Part shown: positions 57,197-64,000 of the stretch, one piece after another
Position numbering within the stretch: the stretch's first letter is position 1
How the letters are laid out: each line of letters starts with the position of its first letter
From: Fragum whitleyi
Taxonomy: Eukaryota; Mollusca; Bivalvia; Cardiida; Cardiidae
Reading direction: 5' to 3'
Length of the DNA: 64,000 nt
Assembly (NCBI GenBank): GCA_948146395.1
Contig: OX411552.1
Span: 15,298,957-15,362,956 of the forward strand
Program-made: the position numbers and the translations under genes
The notes under the pieces: generated by a model
Database searches by the model: none
What the model was told of the DNA's origin: nothing
The model's input: only the letters and a program-made list of their open reading frames with translations

Positions 57197-57470
57197 GCCA
57201 GCCTGATTAGCTCAGTTGGTAGAGCACCGGACCTCAAAACCATTGAAGTTCGACGGTGTGGGTTCAAACCCGGGCTGGCACACTAACAAAAAAATAATTG
57301 TCTTTCGGATGAAACGTTATAGCACGTTAAAGAACCATGGCGGATCTCAGCAGTAGTTTCGTCATGTATCCTTGCACTATCCCCGTAACAACTAACCGTC
57401 TTCTGGGGGCGTCGCTCATATGGGCATGAGCTACGGTAGCGACGATATATAAACGGAAAAACACACGCGT
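57197..57470 (+). mobile_element. tRNA-derived SINE
   Basis: The head has A box TTAGCTCAGTTGGTAGAGC and B box GGGTTCAAACCC, with GCCAGCC/GGCTGGC acceptor-like ends (57197-57280). The arm lengths do not fit a working tRNA. The body continues with GTCTTTCGGATGAAACG, CACGTTAAAGAACCATGGCG, GTCATGTATCCTTGCAC and CGCTCATATGGGCATGAGC to about 57470. This is a SINE rather than a tRNA gene. Confidence 0.65.
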
Positions 57471-58089
57471 CGGTTCGCACGTGGCTTTACATGACGTCGG
57501 AACCATCAACATGGTGTCTAGAGAAAACAAAATCAACGACAGATTAAAACTTGGCATCCTATAATTTGATAACAAAACGCTTGGGTTTTGTCATCAACTT
57601 TTAAAATGCAAAAAAGACATTATTCCGATAGCGATAGAGGGCGATTAAATAGTCTAATTATGAAATGATAAAAAATATTGAAATATATATACGAAAACTA
57701 TGACAGATTATTGATCAAATTCTTTTCTTCGTCGCATTCCAATACAAAATGAACATATGGATGGACTGTGAAAACTTCGTAATGATATCTTTTTGAGAAT
57801 GTATTCACGACGTTTTGACAAACGATCAGCAAGAATGTTTTAATCACTTTTTTGACTTGTTTTTAAGCATATTCTTTTGATAATGAATAGAATAGCCTGG
57901 CTACCAGGCTGTCAGTTAGTGTTAAATTCAATAAGGCATACCACTCGTGTATTACTAGTTCATCTTACTTATCAAATTACTTCCCATATTCTCAAAAACT
58001 GACTACTGGTCGGTCAGCCAGAGGAAGCTGATAAGAACTAATACACTTTCTCTAGTTGAGTTGCCAACTACATAATACTTCAGATCAAT

Positions 58090-60070
58090 ACTTCAGAACA
58101 ATATCCTCCAAATGAATTGTTACTTAACACAATAAATGTCACACCAGATGATGTTTTAAAAACTCTTAGAGTTCCTAACACTGGAAAAGCTTATGGTCCA
58201 GATGGAATACATAATAGAATATTACGCGAAGGTGCCATCCCACTTTCAAAACCTCTCTGTGATCTGTTTAATACGTCTTTCGAAAAGAGTGCTGTACCGT
58301 TCACATGGAAAATTTCAAATATATGCCCAATTTTCAAGAGCGGTGATCCCGCAATTCAAACTAATTACAGACCAGTTTCTCTTTTAAACACAACTGAGAA
58401 GGCTTTTGAAAAAATAGTTTACAAACATATACATGTATTTGCAAACCTCTCATCAACATTTTTTTCACTCCATTTCAATCAGGCTTCTTTCCGTGTGACT
58501 CTACTGTAAACCAAACACTTTTGCTCTATCATAAAATCTATGAAGCTCTTGACAGCGGGAAGGAATTTCGAATGATCTTTTTTGATGTAAGTAAGGCTTT
58601 TGATAAAGTGTGGTATACAGGTCTTTTGTATAAGTTGCGTCGTGCATGCATCGAAGGGTCACTTTTAAGATGGTTTTCCGATTATTTATCACATAGATAT
58701 CAGAGAGTTGTCTTGAATGGAAGTTATTCGGATTTATGTATTTTAAAAGCAGGTGTCCCCCAAGGATCGATATTAGGCCCGTAACTGTTTTTAGTTTACA
58801 TTAATGACATAGTCACAGGCATAGAATCTAATATTAACCTATTCGCTGGTGACACCAGCTTATCACTTGAAATTGACAATCCTGATTTATGTGGTCGCAT
58901 ATTACAGGTAAACATTGATAGAATTAATACTTGGGCTCAAAAATGGATCGTTAAGTTTAACCCATCGAAATCGGAATCATTGATCATTACACGAAAAAAT
59001 AAAAAAAAACTTACACATCCCAATCTCCTTATATCTTCTACCACAATCCCAACTGTTCAAACTCATAAACATCTAGGAATATTTTTATCAACTGTTGGAA
59101 CGTGGGTTTGTCATATTAATCACTCTAAGGGAAAAGCATGGAACAGAATTAATTTTATGCGCAACTTAAAAAATCTTTTAGATAGAAAATCTTTTCAGAC
59201 TGTCTATTTTACTTTTATTCGCTCTATCATTGAATATGCAGATGTAGTATGGGATAATTGTACAAATCAGCTGAAAGACCAACTAAATAAAATACCAAAC
59301 GAATGCGCTAGAATAGTTACTGGTTGTACTAAGTTGGTATCTATTTAAGATCTTACTTTGGAATCCGGATTGGAATCTCTTGGAGAAAGAAGAAGAAAAC
59401 ATAAACTCTTGTTGTATTTTAAAATTGTGAAAGGAATAAGCCCAGTCAATTTAAATTCTTTGGTACCTGAGAGCATTGGAAGCGCATTCTCTTACAGTCT
59501 ACGCGGGTCACAAAATCATCTATAGAATCCCTAGATGCAGAGCAGGGCTTTAAAAAAAATTATACCTTCATTTATAGAAGACAGGAATGAGCTGCCAATC
59601 GAAATAAGGGATCAAGATTCTCTACCTGTCTTTAAGAACTATCTGAATATTAACAAGCCTATTCCTAAGAAGTTGCACTTTATTGGAGAAAGGAAACTTC
59701 AGGTAATCCATATGCGAATCTGAAACAATTACACCTCTCTTAACCACCATTTGTTCATGAAAAATATTATTGACTCCCCACTTTGTGTTTGTGGTGGAAC
59801 TGAGACGACGGATCATTACTTCTTTTAATGTGCTAATTATGACGTGTTAAGAAATATGCTCCAAAATGCTCTTTTGAGGTTTGGTTATGTCATAATCAAT
59901 ACACTACTGAGTGGAAACAACGACCTGTCATTTCCAGAAAATACCATAATATTTCAAGAGGTCCATCGTTACATTAAGGATAGTAAACGTTTTCTTGTCT
60001 TACTTAATTTATTGTGGTTTTTATTCGGTGTATCATTTAACACTTTAAGTTTTATTTTTTCTACTTTTTA
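58090..60070 (+). pseudogene. Non-LTR retrotransposon reverse transcriptase remnant
   Basis: Starts inside the RT region with GKAYGPDGI, then NYRPVSLLN, FFDVSKAFDKVWY and AGVPQGSILGP. The catalytic motif reads FAGDTSL where active LINEs have FADD. Later come KHLGIFLS, YADVVWDNC and a C-terminal CVCGGTETTDHYFF-stop-CANYD, a zinc-knuckle-like pattern. Breaks: a frameshift near 58480 (before GFFPCDST), TAA after SILGP near 58782, stops near 59346 and 59522-59535, one after HMRI near 59721 and one near 59826. The endonuclease domain is absent. It is jockey/CR1-like and differs in sequence from the LINE at 30333. Confidence 0.8.
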
Positions 60071-60892
60071 AAAAATGAAAACGACTTTATTGGAACGATA
60101 TTGAAAGAGCACCTCTTACCCCAACCTTATATCATCAGTAATAATATTTTACAATTTACTCAAAGATTCAGTAACATTTTCTGTCCGGTCGTCATTCCTA
60201 GCTTCTGTTTTATAACAAGGTTGGTAAATTGAAACACTTGTACACGTCTTGAAACAATGACAAGGAGAAGAACTATACAAGCTTAAGGCCCGGTCACACA
60301 GCCTTCCGCGAGTTGATCACGAGTATATCGCGAAGAAAATTTGTCAAACGCGAAGTAAACGCGTTCACAAGTGAATGACACGTGAATGAAACGTGGATTA
60401 TTCGCGAATAACAAGTGCGCACACGCGCGAAAAATTTTACACGCGCTCGGAGCCCGATTTTATTTTTGAGCAGCACAAAAATTAGGAGCGACGGCCACCG
60501 CGTGCCGCACAAGTGGTGTAAACGCAGTACAAACGCGGACCAAACGCGATAACACACGGTACACTCGCGGATCACAAGTGGACGACAAGTGGTCACTCGC
60601 GGGCATACGCAAAATTTCTTCGTGTGATTGCGTGTGTAGCACATGTCATCCACTTGTGATCCGCTTGTCTATAGCGTTCCTAGCACCTGTGATAGCGTGT
60701 GCTCCGCGTGTAAAAGGCTTTCTCAGGTTTTGTGTCGCGAGTCATCCGCGGGCCATTCGCGTATTTTCGCGTTTAATCGCGATTGAACCACGACTGATTC
60801 GCCTGTTGTCCACGTCCCAATCACGTTTGTACTATAAGTTATTTCTGCTAAAAAAATCGCGTAAGGGCCAGTTTTCATCAGTTGTTATCAAG

Positions 60893-61810
60893 ATGTTGAA
60901 GAGGCAACATGGATCCGGCGCATCCGTAATGCTGTTGCAGCAACATCAGAACCAGCCTCTTCAGGTTCAGCAAGCCCTGGATGTCAGAAGAAGAGTGAGG
61001 AGAAGACGAAGAAGAGTCAGTGCCATATGGGTGCGCAAATGGATCAACAACAGGCCACAGCTGCTGGTAGAGATGAGAAACGAGGACCCCCGTGCCTTCA
61101 AGAACTTTATGAGAATGCCTCCGGTGATGTTTAATGAACTGGTGGAAAGGCTGACACCAACAATGATGAAGGACCCAGGCTTAAAGGTGGCCATCACCTT
61201 GAGGCACCTTGCATCAGGCTCGAAAAACTGGGAGATGCAGTACGAAAGGCGTGTCCCACACAACACCATAAACCTCGTTGTTCGTGAAGTTTGTGACAGT
61301 ATGTGTTGGGGGGCATGTATATCGTGAGGAGATGCTAGCACCTCCAGACCCCCCCCCCCCCCCCCCCCCAAAGTGGCAACAAATTACAGACGATTGGCTG
61401 AACAGGTGGAATTTTCCTCGTGTGTTTGGAGCTATAGACGGCAAACACAATGCGGTGCATTTGGATTGAGAAGCTATATGATGAAGCCCTTTGGGAACAG
61501 ACAGCTAGCAATTAAACAAGGAATCTTCAACTACAGATTGTCAAGAGCAAGAAGAGTGGTTGAAAATGCCTTTGGCATTCTTGCCAACAGATTCCATGTG
61601 TTACTTACAACAATGATGCTAAAACCAGACACAGTTAGGCTCATTGTCAAGTCATGTGTGGTCCTAAGCAACCTGATGCCCACGAGGTATCCTATCATGC
61701 AAAACAGACTTGTTGACATTGAACGCCCTGATGGAGCCCTAGTGCCTGGTGCATGGTGTCGAGGAAAGAATCTGGATGATACAAGACCTGAGAACCTACC
61801 AGGAACCACC
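60893..61810 (+). pseudogene. Harbinger (HARBI1-like) DDE transposase, internally deleted
   Basis: The likely start is ATG 60893 (MLKRQHGSG); the open frame upstream is only terminal array. An arginine-rich stretch (RRRVRRRRRRVSAIWVRKW) leads into FKNFMRMPPVMFNELVERL and LKVAITLRHLASGSKNWEMQ, typical of Harbinger N-terminal regions. After a frame break at a C tract of about 22 (61344-61370), WNFPRVFGAIDGKHNAVH gives the first catalytic Asp. The next sequence is YMMKPFGNRQL and IFNYRLSRARRVVENAFGIL (catalytic Glu). The middle part that should carry the second Asp (some 70-90 residues) is missing at about 61460-61475. Family confident; the protein cannot be active. Confidence 0.85.
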
Positions 61811-62310
61811 AGGGACTACATCATAGTCTGGCTGTGGCTGGAAGTACTGCTGATGCTGAGGGTACTGTTGGGGGTACTGATGGTACTGTCCAAAGGAGGC
61901 GGCTGTGCAGGTTGGAGGAGCCGAAGTGGGAGCTGGGGGTCTATCAGCAGAATTCAACACACATGATTCCCTCGGTTGAGCCTTCATCTGTTTCAGTATA
62001 TCAGATACGGGCTCTTTGATATTGTTGAAGTCTTAAAGACTGCAAGACCTGAGAGTCTTGGTGGCATAGCTTATGAAGGGTTCATGCTGGCTCTTCTCCC
62101 TCTCTTTGTCCTCGATCATTTTTTCCATCAGCTTTTCAAGGAGTGTTTGGTTGGTCTGGAGATTTTTTAAGATGTTCGGGTATCCAGCTCTCCTCCTCGT
62201 CCTCCCTTCTCCTCCTCTTCCTGTGCTGGGAACTATAGTTGGCTGATCCGAGCTCTGCTGCCTCCCTCTCGAGGTCTTCGAGCACATTGCCTAACTGGCT
62301 CTCTGTCTCA
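61796..62310 (-). pseudogene. Harbinger accessory (Myb/MADF-like) protein, C-terminal remnant
   Basis: Read leftward from ~62310: QLGNVLEDLEREAAEL, then a charged region, ILKNLQTNQTLLEKLMEKMI with EDKEREKSQHEPFISYATKTL, a frameshift near 62040, KEPVSDILKQMKAQPRESC, and a Pro/Gln/Tyr-rich tail ending VVPGGSW at 61796. The helix with LEKLMEKMIEDKE is of the kind found at the C terminus of the DNA-binding accessory protein of Harbinger elements. The N-terminal Myb/MADF domain is absent because the frame runs into the right terminal array. Its stop overlaps the transposase end, so the genes converge. Confidence 0.6.
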
Positions 62311-62844
62311 GAACACCGGGCGCGGCGGCTTTAATACACGCGGGCGGCAAGCGGAGCACATGTGATCGACACGTGACTCACACGCGTATCACATGCGGTA
62401 CACACGTGGAGCACACGCATCACACGCGCAGCACAAGTGAAACATACGCGCTGCGTGTGATCACTTGTGACACCATTTTCTGACCACAAGCGCTCACACA
62501 CGGAGGAATCGTGGTGGACACGAAATGGGCGCGCGGAGCACACGCGCGCGTTTGGTCCACTTGTGATACGCGTGTCTGGCACGTTTGAGACAATTTTGCT
62601 GATTTTACACCGCGTGTAGAAAAGAAATGAAAAAAATTGACAAAATAACACGTGGTCGACTCGTGGAAGGCTGTGTGACCGGGCCTTTAGCTTCAGTTCT
62701 AATCCTTTTTGCATGTTACCATTGTGAATTATAATGAACATGATTATTATATGCAAATAAAATATGTTTAAACCAGTGGGACGGGAGCCAGTCTTCACAT
62801 AGAATAGCAGTATCTCGTTGTCAATCCCGCACTTGCCTTCTCTG

Positions 62845-63073
62845 TTAACCCTTTGCTGTTTAATCCCTGCTTTTTACGTGCTTATGATTTTATAATTGAG
62901 AAAACATTGTGAAAAAAGAAGAAATTGCTTCTGACAAGCAATTTCTTCTTTTTCCACACTATTTTCTACCCTACTGAATGGTTATTTTTCAAATTAAATC
63001 CACTTTTAATTTTTGTCTGCAAAACCTTTGAATTTGGACGGGTCCAAAATTTTGTAAAACAGGAAAGGGTTAA
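62845..63073. mobile_element. TTAACCCTTTCC MITE, copy 3 (inverted)
   Basis: TTAACCCTTTGCTGTTTAATCC left and CAGGAAAGGGTTAA right with the shared inner palindrome GAAGAAATTGCTT..AAGCAATTTCTTC. It is ~80 bp right of the LINE 3' end. Confidence 0.6.
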
Positions 63074-63942
63074 CCAGAACGCATTTTACTATGTCCTATA
63101 CTCTTTTAATATGTATGAAAATTGTATTTATGACACGTGCTATGAATATTGTATTCAATGCAAATAAAGTTATGAATGACATGAAATTATTGTTGAAATA
63201 TTCGGAGCTTAAATCCATATCATCCCCATATTTCAGTAGCTCTGCAGTTCCACGTTCCTGCGGGGATAACTGAAGAGAGTTGGGTCTCAAGAATTTTTTT
63301 TAAAATCCGTTTGGTTATTGCTGTTTTGCGTCGAATATTAAAACTGAAACTCGTCAGAAAAATCGTGCAGAAAAAAGAACTTCGTACATCTTTTGGCGTG
63401 AACAACAAATGTAAATCTTGAATAACATATGGAAAATCGGTGTTGAATTAAATGTCAAACACTTTTTTTAACATCGTTACTATGACATTTATTAAGGCAG
63501 CCATTTTAAGGGAACTCGTAAAAACACGACCGCATTAAAATACAATTGAAGTTTTTGAAAACAATGATTAAAAATCGATAAAACGCGGCTACCTTTAATT
63601 ATTAATGAAATCATACCTGTTGAAACATTCAAAATTGCCGACGGGATGTTTTTATACTACAGATTATTACCTTTCACAGGCAATCCCCCTTTTCCTGAAT
63701 CATGATGTTGCATGATCGGTGTCTACGGTGAAAAAAAAAATAATGTATTGATTACTACTGATATTTTTCGCGAAAAAGGCTGTTAAACTGCATGCCCCTT
63801 TCATAACGAAAATAATTTGCATGCCCTTTCATAATGAGTATAAATGGAATTGAAGAAAAAATCGTGGAGAATGAAGAATTTGTGAATATCTAGCAAATTC
63901 TGTATTTTCTACAATTTTTTTATGTCAATGACGACAAACAAT
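63074..63942. other. Intergenic AT-rich stretch
   Basis: No gene is recognised; GCATGCCCCTTTCATAACGA and GCATGCCCTTTCATAATGA (63791, 63818) are a short direct duplication. Confidence 0.35.
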
Positions 63943-64000
63943 ATGGGCCTGTGTGAGCGATTTCAAATATGCGAAAAGCAAAGACTCTGGCCAGATTGTG
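63943..64000. repeat. ATGAGCCTGTG-type MITE cut by the window edge
   Basis: TATGGGCCTGTGTGAGCGATTTCAAATATGCGAAAAGCAAAGACTC then TGGCCAG matches the left part of the copy at 3038. Confidence 0.45.

Larger units (their letters stand above)
60286..62686 (+). mobile_element. PIF/Harbinger transposon with convergent genes and phased terminal arrays
   Basis: 2401 bp. Identical outer 22 bp at both ends (AGGCCCGGTCACACAGCCTT...) and TTA duplications (60283-60285 and 62687-62689). Arms (about 60300-60860 and 62330-62670) are arrays of ACGCGA, AAACGCG, CAAGTG and ACACGTG cores spaced ~10.4 bp. The interior has a transposase remnant on + and an accessory-gene remnant on -, the gene pair expected of animal Harbinger elements. 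It sits in the 3' end of a LINE. Confidence 0.85.
58090..62765 (+). mobile_element. Decayed LINE, 5' truncated, split by a Harbinger transposon
   Basis: Coding remnants run to about 60070 (separate entry). The 3' untranslated part continues to the TTA at 60283-60285, is interrupted by the Harbinger element, and resumes with GCTTCAGTTCTAATCC (62690) to a terminal ATATGCAAATAAAATATG (about 62765). The two sides of the insertion join without loss apart from the 3-bp duplication. Confidence 0.6.

Noticed and set aside
57197..57280. Functional tRNA gene
   Set aside because: A and B boxes and acceptor-like ends exist, but there are extra bases before the D arm and too few in the T arm, and a SINE body follows directly.
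60578..60892. N-terminal extension of the Harbinger frame
   Set aside because: This part is terminal array (AACGCG/ACTCGCG cores) read through; the plausible start is ATG 60893.

Overview
The window is eukaryotic genomic DNA: AT-rich, with introns bearing GT..AG borders and a very dense load of dispersed repeats. The repeat types point to a mollusc, most likely a bivalve: tandem-core elements ending in a hairpin plus TCTTGTTT, tRNA-derived SINEs whose tail contains GCGTTAAACACC, and many small palindromic MITEs. This assignment is an inference from repeat style and protein similarity; the species is not determined.

Three host genes are supported, all on the + strand. (1) 2901-9375 holds the last five coding exons of the RNA polymerase II subunit RPB3 gene (POLR2C); the first ~87 codons lie left of the window. 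(2) 34679-40193 is a complete four-exon gene for a 201-residue, four-helix MARVEL-domain (CMTM-like) membrane protein. (3) 49997-53158 is a complete four-exon gene for a 263-residue protein with an N-terminal PH-like domain and a C-terminal region resembling the IRS/DOK-type PTB fold. Every exon joins its neighbour in phase.

The rest is mobile DNA. Layout: 88-1617 tandem-core element (145-bp units); 2901-9375 POLR2C with MITEs, a SINE and tandem-core elements in its introns; 9843-11370 Tc1-like transposon with a broken transposase; 12603-14258 two more tandem-core elements; 14669-17505 MITEs and a 163-bp tandem array; 18514-20233 non-autonomous Harbinger-like element with helically phased terminal arrays; 20871-29660 MITEs, hairpins and a 1.3-kb TIR element; about 29670-33886 a nearly full-length LINE with endonuclease and reverse transcriptase, broken by two stops and two frameshifts and apparently inserted in a MITE; 34679-40193 the MARVEL gene, whose third intron holds a 165-bp tandem element that itself contains a pogo-like MITE and a SINE pair; 41832-46032 MITEs and two copies of a 29-bp-TIR element; 47275-48765 a pogo-like MITE containing an interleaved double palindrome; 49997-53158 the PH/PTB gene; 55748-56617 an inverted partner of the 23.7-kb element; 57197-57470 a SINE; 58090-62765 a decayed LINE whose 3' end is split by a PIF/Harbinger transposon (60286-62686) carrying a deleted transposase gene and a convergent accessory-gene remnant.

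The most striking pattern is that the termini of the 18.5-kb, 47.3-kb and 60.3-kb elements are built of degenerate CG-containing cores spaced on average 10.4-10.7 bp, that is one per turn of the DNA helix, although the core sequences differ among the elements. I know of no description of such phased arrays in these elements, but no literature or database could be searched here. All counts were made by eye.
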